Source: Rhabditophanes sp. KR3021
Taxonomy: Eukaryota > Nematoda > Chromadorea > Rhabditida > Alloionematidae
DNA length: 64,000 nt
Assembly (NCBI GenBank): GCA_963281155.1
Contig: CAUJLY010000001.1
Location: 496,001 to 560,000 of the forward strand
Direction of reading: 5' to 3'
The translations under genes and the position numbers were made by a program. The first letter of the stretch is position 1, and every line of letters starts with the position of its first letter. Below, piece by piece: positions 40,274 to 51,000 of this stretch. The notes under the pieces were generated by a model. That model made no database searches. It saw nothing but the letters and a program-made list of their open reading frames with translations, and had not been told where the DNA came from.

Positions 40274-41374
40274 CTGATGCGGGAACGGCAAAGATACCAC
40301 AAACAACTATGACCCCTTTATACATATATTTTGAATTATAAATGAAAGAAAAGAATCTATATGATCCTATTTAACCAAAAACACGTTTAGTTATCGGCTT
40401 AGCTTATATAATATATTTGTATACAGTATTATTTAAATTGACACCCAAAGTCTCCTTTTATGTATCATCCAAACATAAACTTTTTAACCTAAATAAACAA
40501 ATAATATCACAACTTCTATTCAACCAACTCATTAAAAATCCAACAAAAGAGTTCCTTAACAATTAAATATGCTTGCGTAACCAAAAACAATCTCAAACAA
40601 ACATAAAGTGTATTCTGAAAAAAAAAGTAAAAGTTTATTTTTGGTGTTAATTATATTTAATGAGTGAATGTGAGAAAGAAAGAAATTGGAATTTTTAAAT
40701 AAATTTGATGCACCAGACTTTTTAATTGTTGCGTTTAATGGGTGGTGATGTCAGAAGCGGTAATATCCATTGATTCGAGGTGTAATGGGAGCGTTCAAGT
40801 GAAGTGGAACATCTTTTCAGGAAATGAAGTTGCATTCATAATTGGCCGAGGAGGGGAATGTTGAGAGTATGAGTTAAGTTTGTGGGGTGGAGATAACTAT
40901 TTAGGTGGCTATTATTTTTAAATACTTGATTGGGGTTGAGGTTGTAATCGGGGGATGAGACCTGTTATAAACTCCTAATAAAGAAAGTTGCTTAATTCAA
41001 TTTTTTTTGTTAACCACTAATAAGTATTGTTATTTGTGTTTTGACAGAAACAAAATTTGCCATAGTCAACCGGCCATTTAGGTTCACTTTTCGAATGATG
41101 AGTAAAACAATTCATTTACCGCACATTACATTGGTCTTAAACACCCTTCTTCTGAAACATCCTAAAAGCCAGAGGAATAGATGTAATATTAGAAAATTTG
41201 AACAGATGTTTATTCTCATTCACACACCGACACTTCCTCACCCTTCTCCTATCCCCCCTAACTTCATTTAATTTTCTTTTCGATTCCCGTATCTTCTTGC
41301 CATACCTCAGTCTCACAATAGGAACAATCAACATTCAGACATAAAACAGCAGGATATGTAAGTCTCGTAAATTA
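40274..41374. other. Intergenic
   Basis: No gene supported. The two opposite ORFs near 41041-41334 overlap fully and neither looks coding. Confidence 0.35.
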
Positions 41375-42220
41375 TTAGTAAGATGTTGCGCAGCATCGTT
41401 CACACTTTGGAGGGGTAGGAGATGGAGGTTGGTAAAGACAAGGTAGACGGGTTTTATTTACCGCTCCATCAAGAAGCCTTTCTTTGCCAGGAGCGTAGTT
41501 GCAGGCAGTTGTTCTATGATAATCATTGTCTTTAAATAAAGTAAAATATTGGGGTTGCTCACTTGCATGTGGTGTTGGAAAGGATGTAACAGACAAAAAA
41601 GGCTTTTGATTCTTCAAACAAATATAATTAGTAATAAATTGAATAATTTTGTTTGCGATTTTATCTGCAAAATAATGTTAAATTGGATTATATTCAAACT
41701 AAATTAAAACCACTTACCTTTCCATAAACAAGCCCATGTTTATTTTTTGACCATTAAGATTAGAGTATGTATAATTGTAAGATCTGCTATTACGAACTCA
41801 TCCCACTCAATAGTTTTATCCTGGTGGAATATAACTACGATGGTATCCATTTAATATTTCCCAAAATATAAACCTTGATAGGCATCATCTTTGAATTTTG
41901 ATAAATGTTTCTCCAATCGACTCTTGAACAGTCGCCATTATTTGTGGTGACATGATTGTGAACATGAAGACAAGTTAAAATAGAAGTTCGAGTAGGACAA
42001 AAAGTTGCTCTTGACATAAGTCCATGTTTAAATGAATGCCTTTGTCTGTGAAAGCAAGCAATTTTTTGGCATTACGAACATCGGACCTAACTCAATATCT
42101 TGATTGTCTGTTTTTGTTAAAGACAGATGCTGTTTGGACAAGACAAATAAATCAAGTAGTTTCAGCAACTTTGACATATCAAATAAGGGATGTGGAATGG
42201 AAGATGTTAAAAGTGGCGTA
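41375..42220 (-). pseudogene. Probable decayed or frame-broken gene, unknown family
   Basis: The last exon (41375 to about 41665) is protein-like and cysteine-containing. It reads SVTSFPTPHASEQPQYFTLF, then TACNYAPGKERLL and PPKCERCCATSY, preceded by a GT...TTTTGCAG intron. Upstream, coding-like pieces alternate between frames: SKLLKLLDLFVLSKQHLS, RNIYQNSKMMPIKVY, WEILNGYHRSYIPPG and NYTYSNLNGQKINMGLF. Stops lie between them that no obvious introns remove. I read this as a degraded gene, or one with several sequence errors. Family not recognised. Confidence 0.3.
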
Positions 42221-42654
42221 GATTAGACCTTCGTATAGGGAGCTAATTAATAGTGCTGATATCGGGATGTTCAGCTTGGTACGATTGGATCAATTGACAC
42301 ATTATCATAAAGGTTAAACTTTGCTTGCATCTATTAAATGTTATCCATCTTTTATTAATTTATTAGATTAAAGAAAGTGTGTTATTTTGAATTAGTGGAG
42401 TAGATAGTTTTATTTATCCAATTTATTAAATATCATTTATTTGTTGCTTAATTTAATTAAGACTTATTACAAAAATATATTGTGGCATTTTTATTAAATT
42501 TATATGGTTGTTGTAAAAGGAGATAATAATCTTTTTTGATAAAACAACATAAATTAATCAAAAGTTTTCGTTGCAAAGTAAGGAAATTATTTCCTACTAT
42601 GTGATTCTTAAATTCCGTGAATATGTCTGTAACAAATTTTTTGCAAAGTTTTAA

Positions 42655-43055
42655 AATGGCTCATCTGACCGCTAGGCAAGGTGTATAAAAAATGTGTTTT
42701 AACAGTTTTGTAGAGAAAACCACGGGCTACAAAACTGCAGCAAAACATTTGTAAAAAGTCGATATTTTTGGTATCATAGGGGTAAAAAAGAAAAAAAACC
42801 GGGGTACTTTTTGAAAGTTGTGTTCGGTTAGGGCCAAAAAGTCAACATTTTCAAAAATGTTTTCCAGCAGTTTTGTAGCGCTTGAAAAGCTGATTCTAAT
42901 ACCCTAAAGACATATCCACTAAGTATTGGCAGTAGCCGAGCATTGAGTCATATATGTAGTCAGATTTTGATCAAACATTTTCTTTTGTGTAACATGTTTT
43001 TAATTTTTTAAATGGCTCATCTGGCCGTCAGGGCAGGTGTATAAAAAGTGTGTTT
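42655..43055. repeat. About 400-bp repeat with near-identical direct ends
   Basis: A block starting ATGGCTCATCTG, then CCG and GG, then GGTGTATAAAAA and TGTGTTT, occurs at about 42657-42702. It recurs in the same orientation at about 43012-43055. The 310 bp between is locally GC-richer, contains a TTTTGTAG/CTACAAAA inverted pair and has no ORF. It looks like a non-autonomous element or two copies of a dispersed repeat. Its right end abuts the point where a receptor paralogue is cut off. Confidence 0.55.
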
Positions 43056-43065
43056 AATCAGCCTG

Positions 43066-43258
43066 GTTGTATAATATTAGTTACAACAAATGAAATCATA
43101 ATTTCCAAGAGCCTTAATACAACAATCATCAACATAAAAGCATCTTTTTTATGAGGAACAAAATAGTACAAAGATACAATAAATGGGATATTTATTATGA
43201 GTATTAAATATCCTATATAGGAAATTAATTTAAAATATGTATCATCAGTTAAAAGCAT
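43066..43258 (-). pseudogene. Truncated chemoreceptor fragment (TM1-TM2)
   Basis: The ATG at 43258 opens with DDTYFKLISYIGYLILIINI, matching the start of the intact receptor upstream (DATYFQLISYIGYSILILNI). It keeps the HKKD and TNIIQ landmarks, then loses homology at about 43066 where the neighbouring repeat begins. Only about 60 of 324 residues remain, so this is a dead 5' fragment of a tandem duplicate. Confidence 0.65.
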
Positions 43259-43414
43259 TATTATGTATGTAAAATAAATGTGGATTATTATATAATGTGT
43301 TTTTTTAATAATTTGAGGTAATTTATGTGTCTACAAAATAAGTGGTTATTATTTAATGTTATGAAAAGCAATTTTTATGTAGTTATTTTTATTAATTCAG
43401 ATTTATTTGATTAA

Positions 43415-44436
43415 TTAGTTGACAGTAGCTCTTCGTTTAATTCGTGTAACTTTTGTTATTTGCGGATCATAAACTTGATAAATTGTAATAAATGGTGAGA
43501 ATAAAAAATAAATCAAACCTGGTAAAACGGTGATTTGAGAAAGACTTTTGTATGTTTGACGAGAAAGTTGAATATCAGATATACGATCTAAAAGAATGAT
43601 TGAAATGCAAGATATCAATGGCAACAAGGCAAAAAATACAGGTGATAAGATCATGATTTTAATTTTTAAGATTGCCATATCAAGTTTTCGAGCTGTTTCA
43701 ATAAAAGATTCTTTTCTTAATTTTGTTAATTCAAAAGTTAATGGATAAATTTTAAATACAAAAATATATACTGGAAAAATAAACCATGTTCCTGCTATGT
43801 ATACGGCTATTGCTGATAATGATGATTTAAGTTCACAGGTATAAATAATAATTTGGTAATATGAATTGTTGAAAGGCACCAAAATATCAGTTTCCTTAAA
43901 TTAATAAATTTTATTAAACAGTTAATATTTTTAAAATTTACATTTGGATATACAATTGAGAATCTATCACTTTTTAATGGAAACTCATATGAAAATGACA
44001 ATAAGCCAATTGGAAAAATTGCATACAAAATTGATATACAAATCTTTTCATATACAGTTAAAAAGAATTTTGCCACTTTTCGACAAAATATATTATGCTT
44101 TATGATAATAATGATGGCAAATGTAAGAACCAAGAAATTAACTTCAATTATCGCTAACATTATCAATGCATTACAGATCATTTTGCCACCTTCAACACAA
44201 AACCCTTTGGTAGCAATACCAATAAATGGATATATTATTTCAAATTGTATAATATTACAAATAAGTACTCCAATACATACTTCATGAAATCTACACAAGA
44301 AAATTAAATTTGTGAAACCATCTTTTTTGTGGGAAATGTAGAAATGAATAAATAGAGCAAATAAAATATTTAAAATTAAAATTGAATATCCAATATAAGA
44401 AATTAATTGAAAGTATGTGGCATCAATAAATATCAT
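43415..44436 (-). CDS. Seven-transmembrane serpentine receptor
   Basis: Exons 43942-44436 and 43415-43894, joined by a 47 bp intron (GTAAAT...TTTAAG), give 324 aa. I chose the ATG at 44436 because the truncated paralogue starts at the equivalent residue. Hydrophobic segments include IGYSILILNILFALFIHF, LIFLCRFHEVCIGVLIC, IMLAIIEVNFLVLTFAIII and ILYAIFPIGLLSF. In exon 2 they are SLSAIAVYIAGTWFIFPVY, ILSPVFFALLPLISCISII and LPGLIYFLFSPFITIY. The overall plan (TM6 SP..FALLPL, TM7 FSPFITIYQ) is that of the nematode Str/Srd/Srh chemoreceptor superfamily; the exact subfamily is uncertain. The tail is short and basic (TRIKRRATVN). Confidence 0.65.
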
Positions 44437-44493
44437 TTTTATATTAATCAAATAATTCATGAAATTTCACCCAATATATTCACTCTAAATGCT

Positions 44494-44626
44494 TATTGTT
44501 TTGAAATTTTCAGACCATTTGTCTGTAAAATATTTATTGTTTTGGAATTTTCAGACCATTTGTCTGTAAAATATTTATTGTTTTGGAATTTTCAGACGAT
44601 CTGTCTATAAAATACTTGTGTTTTGG
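44494..44626. repeat. Three-copy tandem repeat, 41 bp period
   Basis: The unit containing TTTTCAGACCATTTGTCTG and TAAAATATTTATTGTTTTGG repeats with CAGAC starts at 44511, 44552 and 44593. The last copy has several substitutions. It lies just upstream of the receptor start codon. Confidence 0.85.
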
Positions 44627-44880
44627 TAAAAAACAATTTTTCTGATTATTCATAGAATAAAATCTCTAATGGATTAATCTTTATTATAAACAAATTAAAT
44701 TATAAAAAAGATTTGTATTCAAAATGAGTAGCCAAACAACGTATATCTTTAATCAACCATAAAAATACTTTAACTTCAATTCATCTTCAAAAATATTTAC
44801 AAAAAAAGTATTTCTTATACATAGATATTTATATAAGAAGATTATTTTAATCATTATTAGTCATAACTTCATTCTAAGAA

Positions 44881-45263
44881 TGAATAGTGACATCTACGAA
44901 TATTGCGTCATTTTCCTAGGTATATTAGGAGTAATTAATAACTTTAACTGTTGAAATGCTTAAATTATTTAAGCTTGATATGTGTGAAGGAAAATGGACA
45001 TATTTGGGTGATTTACCAATCAAACATATCATACTGCAATGTCGTCACTTGACAAAATGATAACATGTATCGGAGGTGGTTATACACATCATTATTGTCA
45101 AATATATGATGTTATAAATGACAAATGGGGTTATTTAACAAATTTGTCTATTCAAATTAGTAGCTCAAAAATAATCAAAGATAAAACACCTATTATTGGT
45201 GATGGTAGTTGGGATATACTCACAAAATTCAATCACATTACAAAAAGAATAAAAGCTGGATAG
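44881..45263 (+). pseudogene. Frame-broken kelch-repeat gene fragment
   Basis: Kelch-blade text is spread over shifting frames: NNFNC..EMLKLFKLD, CEGKWTYLGDLPIKH, then SSLDKMITCIGGG and CQIYDVINDKWGYLTNLS. The order and spacing (W-x-YLGDLP, IGG, IYD...W) are those of consecutive kelch repeats, but single-base shifts near 44935 and 45025 break it. No BTB or BACK part is found nearby. A dead relative of BTB-kelch genes. Confidence 0.55.
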
Positions 45264-46348
45264 TTGGTTCTTTTAAATTACCAAAAGCAATATATTTAAG
45301 CTCTAAGGTTTTACTCTTCCTCCAAGTGTTTAAAATGTCAATTATACGGAGTTATTAAACCTTTTAAATCATAATGACATTTGTTAGATAAATAGATGAA
45401 GTAGTTCATTTGCCCTTTTAACATAATTGTAACCATGAATTAACTTTATTATGTTAAATACACTTCATAATCTGATATATGTCTTTAAACTTAAATGAGG
45501 CGTTAAGAGACGTTTGTTAGTGAGTGAAAGCGTAAAAACTCATCACTTACACCAATTTATTTAGTCTATTTTGCCATACATTTCACAAAACACGCATCAA
45601 AATATCGTTATGGATGTGATTATGCAAATGTTTTTATTAAAAATTATGAGGGAAGATGTATAAAAAAATAGATTGTCAAAGATAAATTTTATAGTATATA
45701 TAGGTGATATTAATGCTAACAAATTAAAGACATTAACAATATTATAAATTTATAGGAGCTGTTATATGCCTCTCACATCATTCTTCTATTCTCTGCATGA
45801 GGATGAGGATTGGCATCATTTGTAATTAAGGACGTTCATTATCGTTTGATCAATTTAGTCAATTGATATTTCTTTTATAGTGTTACTGACTTTTTACACG
45901 TTTCTTGAGCAGGTGAAGCAGCAACAACCAAACAATAAGCCCGGATAACTTTAATTAACATGTAAAATGCAAATGAAATAGGTTTTATTTTGATGTATTA
46001 AATGGTATACTTAAATATGCTGATTCCACGTCATCTTTGTATTCATATTTGCATATTAGTGCTAATTTATAATGTGCTAATGTAAACTAATTAACGTTAT
46101 AGTCAAATGTGTATTTGTGGCAGGTATTTGCTATATAACTTTATAAGATTAACATTTTTTATTTTCAAAAGCTTTAAGAGAACAAAAAATTATATAGCTT
46201 AATTATGGATAGAAATTTATCAAAAAAGACAGTTTACATTTAATTGAGTGTTTCATTACAAGTAATATATGGTTATTTAAAGCAAGTGCTGAGAAGAGGA
46301 ATGTCATTGATTCACATTTGATACCCGGTTTTGAGAAGAGTTTTAAAG
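45264..46348. other. Intergenic
   Basis: No gene; the right side is the probable 3' UTR of the Polycomb RING gene. Confidence 0.4.
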
Positions 46349-48061
46349 TTATTTAGACCGTGGCCCAGACGCAATTTTGGGAGCTAGTGTAGGCATGGTT
46401 GGGATTGCTTTGTATTGGTTTTGTTGGGTTATTTGTCTTTGGAGGAGCATGCTTTGATTTAGATTATTGTGTTGTTGGTGTTGGTGGATGAATTGTTGGG
46501 CTGTCATAGGATTGCCTTGAAATTGGACGAATTGAGGGCCATTCACTGGAAATACATATCGCGCTTGTTGCCCATCTAGACTTGGACGGGATTTTTTCGA
46601 GGGGGGCTCAATCGACGTCATCCCATACATTCCAGAATGAGGAACTTGTGTAATGATTCCTCCTTGGGGAAGCGTCATTATTTGGTAGTTTCCATTGTTA
46701 GGGACACTTATATGTCCATTTGAAGTTTGGATAAATTGTGGGGAATAATATGATTGTGGTGGTCTGTGTTGTTGTTGATTTGGACCCATCATGCCATTCA
46801 TATTTTGACCGATTATATTTTGTCCATTCACATTTTGTCCATTCATAGTTTGTCCATTCACATTTTGTCCGTTCATAGTTTGACCGTTTATCATGGGTTT
46901 CAAATTATTTTTATTCACTTGATGTTGTCCTAATTTAGGCATTGTACCAGGAGGAAGAGAGATCATTTGTCCATTCAGACTACCATACGAATTTGAGGAC
47001 ATACTGATTGGAGTCAGATTGAGATTCTTTGGATCATTTTGCTTTCCATTCACAGCCATACCCTCATTGATAAGTACAGGCGGAGAACTGGAGTTTGAGT
47101 GGTGGTCTGACCTGTCGACAGTTCTTTTTTGTCCTCCAATAGTTGCTATAAATTCTTTCTTGCTCCCCTTATTGGGTGGGGACAACATTTTGGGTAAAGT
47201 TGGATGGTCTTTACCAGCCACAGGTTTGTCCAGAACAGGCATATCACACCCATCATCTTCACCGACTTCCATTTTCTCTAGTTGCGGCATATCAACAGCT
47301 GCACTCACATCCTTTCTCACACCCTTAGAGACAACCGACTCGACACTCTTTCTTAATATAGTAAAACAAATAGGCAACGGCTTTTCACGATCCCAAAAAG
47401 ACATGTACACTAGATCAGTGAAAGTAACTTGACCCGACAAGATAAAAGGATGTGCCTTCAATGAAAAGACAACTTCATACTTGTCTTGCAACTCAAATTT
47501 CTTTTCTATTATTTCCTGAAGAACCGAAATAGTATTCATTGCCTTTGTACGAAGATACATCTTTAATTGTGGCAATTCAATGTCGCCATCTACTTGTGGG
47601 CTTTTAGGAATGGTAGCTTTAATTTTTTTGGGAATATTAGCACACTCTTTAGATGCTACTTGTCTTAATTGATCTAGTGACGAAACATACTCCAATTGAA
47701 AAGCAATCAAATCCTCAGGTTGAACTATCTGATCAGAGAAAGCTACCATGTCATTGTCCACTATTAATTTGATGTCACTTTGTGTGAGGAGACGTTTTTG
47801 GCAAAATTCACCCCGTGCCTCCATTTCTCTCCAATATGATTCAGGCGACACCACATACACAATTTTTTGTAGTTTGTTGTCGCGTCGAAGGGCTGTGGAT
47901 AAGTTTGGTAGGATTGTTTTGCCTGGACACCCAGGACACGTTGCTTCCTTGGCAATATGTTTGAATAGACAGGATCTGCAGAAAGAATGGAGACAAGAGG
48001 TTGTAGTGACGCAATCTATCAGGTAGTTTTTACATAGGCGACAAGTTAATGAATCTACCAT
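46349..48061 (-). CDS. mig-32: Polycomb group RING finger protein (PCGF, MIG-32-like)
   Basis: A single exon of 570 aa from the ATG at 48061. The N-terminal RING has C7-x2-C10, C23-x-H25-x2-C28-x2-C31 and C42-x2-C45 (CRLCKNYLIDCVTTTSCLHS, then FCRSCLF). A RAWUL ubiquitin-like domain lies near residues 165-245 (LPQLKMYLRTKAMNTISVLQ, then SFWDREKPLPICF). RING plus RAWUL is the PCGF signature: these proteins pair with a RING1-type partner in PRC1 to ubiquitinate histone H2A. C. elegans MIG-32 is the known nematode member. The C-terminal half is unusual: low-complexity Asn/Gln/Met-rich with tandem MNGQ/NVNGQ units near residue 400 and HQQH-type runs, presumably disordered. A TTTCTAG just before the ATG could be a trans-splice acceptor. 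Confidence 0.85.
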   Translation of the reverse strand: MVDSLTCRLCKNYLIDCVTTTSCLHSFCRSCLFKHIAKEATCPGCPGKTILPNLSTALRRDNKLQKIVYVVSPESYWREMEARGEFCQKRLLTQSDIKLIVDNDMVAFSDQIVQPEDLIAFQLEYVSSLDQLRQVASKECANIPKKIKATIPKSPQVDGDIELPQLKMYLRTKAMNTISVLQEIIEKKFELQDKYEVVFSLKAHPFILSGQVTFTDLVYMSFWDREKPLPICFTILRKSVESVVSKGVRKDVSAAVDMPQLEKMEVGEDDGCDMPVLDKPVAGKDHPTLPKMLSPPNKGSKKEFIATIGGQKRTVDRSDHHSNSSSPPVLINEGMAVNGKQNDPKNLNLTPISMSSNSYGSLNGQMISLPPGTMPKLGQHQVNKNNLKPMINGQTMNGQNVNGQTMNGQNVNGQNIIGQNMNGMMGPNQQQHRPPQSYYSPQFIQTSNGHISVPNNGNYQIMTLPQGGIITQVPHSGMYGMTSIEPPSKKSRPSLDGQQARYVFPVNGPQFVQFQGNPMTAQQFIHQHQQHNNLNQSMLLQRQITQQNQYKAIPTMPTLAPKIASGPRSK

Positions 48062-51000
48062 TTTCAACAATATTCTCTAGAAATAGTAATAACAGGTTAA
48101 AATGTGTGATCTACAAATAAATAATATACCAAACACCACAAATATTGATCTAATTAACGTAAAAAATAAAAAATCAGTACAAAGGATGTTAAACAATAGT
48201 ATCGCGCATCTACATAATATTAACATATCATTCCACCAATATTAAATGCAACTTATATAAAATCACAAGTAAAGGTTAAAATGATGCTAAAAAGATCCAA
48301 TTGATCTTGTCTTATGGCAGATGTTTTAATAGTTTATTAACTTTATAGTGAATTACTTTTATTTAAAGTTGGTTCAATTGTTTACAGCAGTCATAGGAAA
48401 GGTATAATTTGAGGGTGTTAAAATGGCTCCGTAATATAGATGCATAAAAATAAATTTGCATAACAAACTCACACAACACCTTTACGTACTATCTTTTTGG
48501 TTGTATTGTACTATAGAAGGGTTTAGAAAGAGTGTATGTGTGGGTATAATATTAGTATCATTTTTGAATGATCCTTTGATGCGTAATCTGTTTATTTATC
48601 TACACAGCAAAAATATACTTGTATGCCTTTAGATATTTTTTTGTACCGTTAGATAGTCTAGTAATGATCTATTCAAAGAATATTGTTGTGGTAAACGTAA
48701 CAATATCAGTTTCTGAATAAGAGAAAATATAATACGTAAAAATTGATATAAATGGGTATGCGTCTCGATCTACACCACATAAAACTATATTTTAAAGATG
48801 AATAAATGTTAGTTGTGGCCGACGACAGCCTTTTTTATCTGCATCCCAAATATTATGCATTGAAAGAGATGGAGGAATAAAGATGTGTAAGCAAAATTAG
48901 TTGTTAGTGGTGGGGTGTATACGAGTATGTTGTATGATGTGTATAGTAGTATGGCGAGACGCCTTCCTCCCCTTTACTTTAAAGCAGCACCTACAAAAAG
49001 ACAATCAACTAACAAGTTTGGAGCATTCCAGAAACGTCATACATACACACATCACCACCACCCAAACAATTAAATGTCATATACTGTGGATGTTATCTTT
49101 TACCCACTTTCACTCCAAAACCATCAATCATGAAAGGCTGTATGTACGAGTTGTCCTGACACTAATGATAACACTTCTCCCAACCACCCAAATATTATAG
49201 TTAAATGTTGGTGGTTGTCGGTACAAAGGCAATTACTAAAATATATCCAACATAGAGTCATCTCTGCGTTCTTTTATTTACAATGGCGTTGCGTGAGTGT
49301 ATGTGGCAGAGAATGGTGAAAGCCATTTATTTGGCAAAGAGGTAGTGCCAAAGAAAAAGATTGGCTGGTGTGAGGGATATGGAAGTAACGTATGAAATTG
49401 CGCGGAATCATCCTACACTTGGTGTCCGTACCATGATACTGTTAAGTCGAGGCCATTCTCAATAAATGGATTTATTTGTTAGGTGGAGTCAAAATTATCC
49501 CATCTTCACTCCATTTTTGTTTTCCTGGTCGCAAATATATGTACCCATGAATAGGCATAAAACACACCCTTTTTACTCTGACACACTTTAAATAATTAAT
49601 ATTGACGGCCATATGCTTTCAAATCGGAGGGTTGTTGAGTTGCCAGAGATGGCAGGCAACTAATAAGAATATACAAAATTATAATTATATCCTTGCATAC
49701 ACGGAGGTACAAAATAACTATAAAAAGACCATCTCATATCAAAGCAGGCAACTCTAAAACCACCAAACAAAAGAAGACTCAAAAAGGTCAAATTTAAATG
49801 GTGTGAATAAATTAACATACATTTTTCTTTATGAATAAAAAAATGAAGTTGATGAGTAATTGATATGATTGTTGAACATCAAAATATATGATATTAAATT
49901 ATATAAGTTAAGTATATAGATCAATTTGATTGGTCTTGGTCGGTTCTTTTAATGCATTTTCTACGATGTTAATGGATCTATTAACTAAAGCAAGAAAGTC
50001 CACCATGGCAGTCATTGAGATAAAAAGAAAGTAGACGCCTATATATTGTTTGTTCAAAGAAGGTCAAATGGCAAAAGAATACTGTAAGGTTAGTCTTGAC
50101 GATGGCCAAATATAGGTAATTGTTTAGGATGACCATAAATACGTAAAATTAGGATTTGGTTACTCACACCCAAGAGTCTTTAACATTTGGCCGAAAACGG
50201 ATAAGAATAAAGATTACACGAAAAGATGTGTTATTATAAAATGTAAAATAACTAAACGCTAGTATGTGTATAGGTGTAAGAAGAAAAATGAGTAGATGAG
50301 AAATCTAATATATTTTTATTAATTATAACAAAAATAAGTGCGGCTTAAAATGGAAGTGGCTTAACAAAAGGTATAATTATTGGTAGCGCCTGTTTTGTTT
50401 ACACCTCGAACCTTTTTATATGCCACGTACTATTAGTAAGAGTAAATTTGTGTCATATCTTGCCGTTTGTTTGTATAAATTATATCTGAACTGGTATTAA
50501 ACAGCTGTGAATGAAGTATTTTTGTAACTTTAAATTAGACAATTTATACTCTTTACTTTTTAATTCAACGTTTGTTTATCAAAATGCCAACTTATTCCTT
50601 CAATTGTAGTTATCTTTTTGAAATATCATACATGGCATTTTTGTGTATGTCTATTCAACAAAGCATAAAAAGATTCACTAATTAACTAAATTGTTAATTA
50701 AATTATTAAGAGAATTAGATTAACCATTCAAGGAGTGTCTGATTGAGTGAGCCCATTTATAATAGGTACTTAATAGATATCCATTTGACTTTCTAGTTGC
50801 AACCTATGAGCAGTAGTCGCAGATCATAAAAAATGGCTTTCTTTCTAAGTTATTTGCGGTGGGGAGTGTATGTGCGCGACCAGCCATTAGCTATCTGACC
50901 ACTTATCTCTGTAGGCTCTCTCTATGTTGAGTATGTCAGTTGATGGTGCTGTCTTTTGGTGATATACTTGGAAATGCGATTGTATAATTATTAAAGAGAT

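Noticed and set aside
47019..47432. 137-codon plus-strand ORF
   Set aside because: Lies entirely inside the Polycomb RING coding exon on the other strand.
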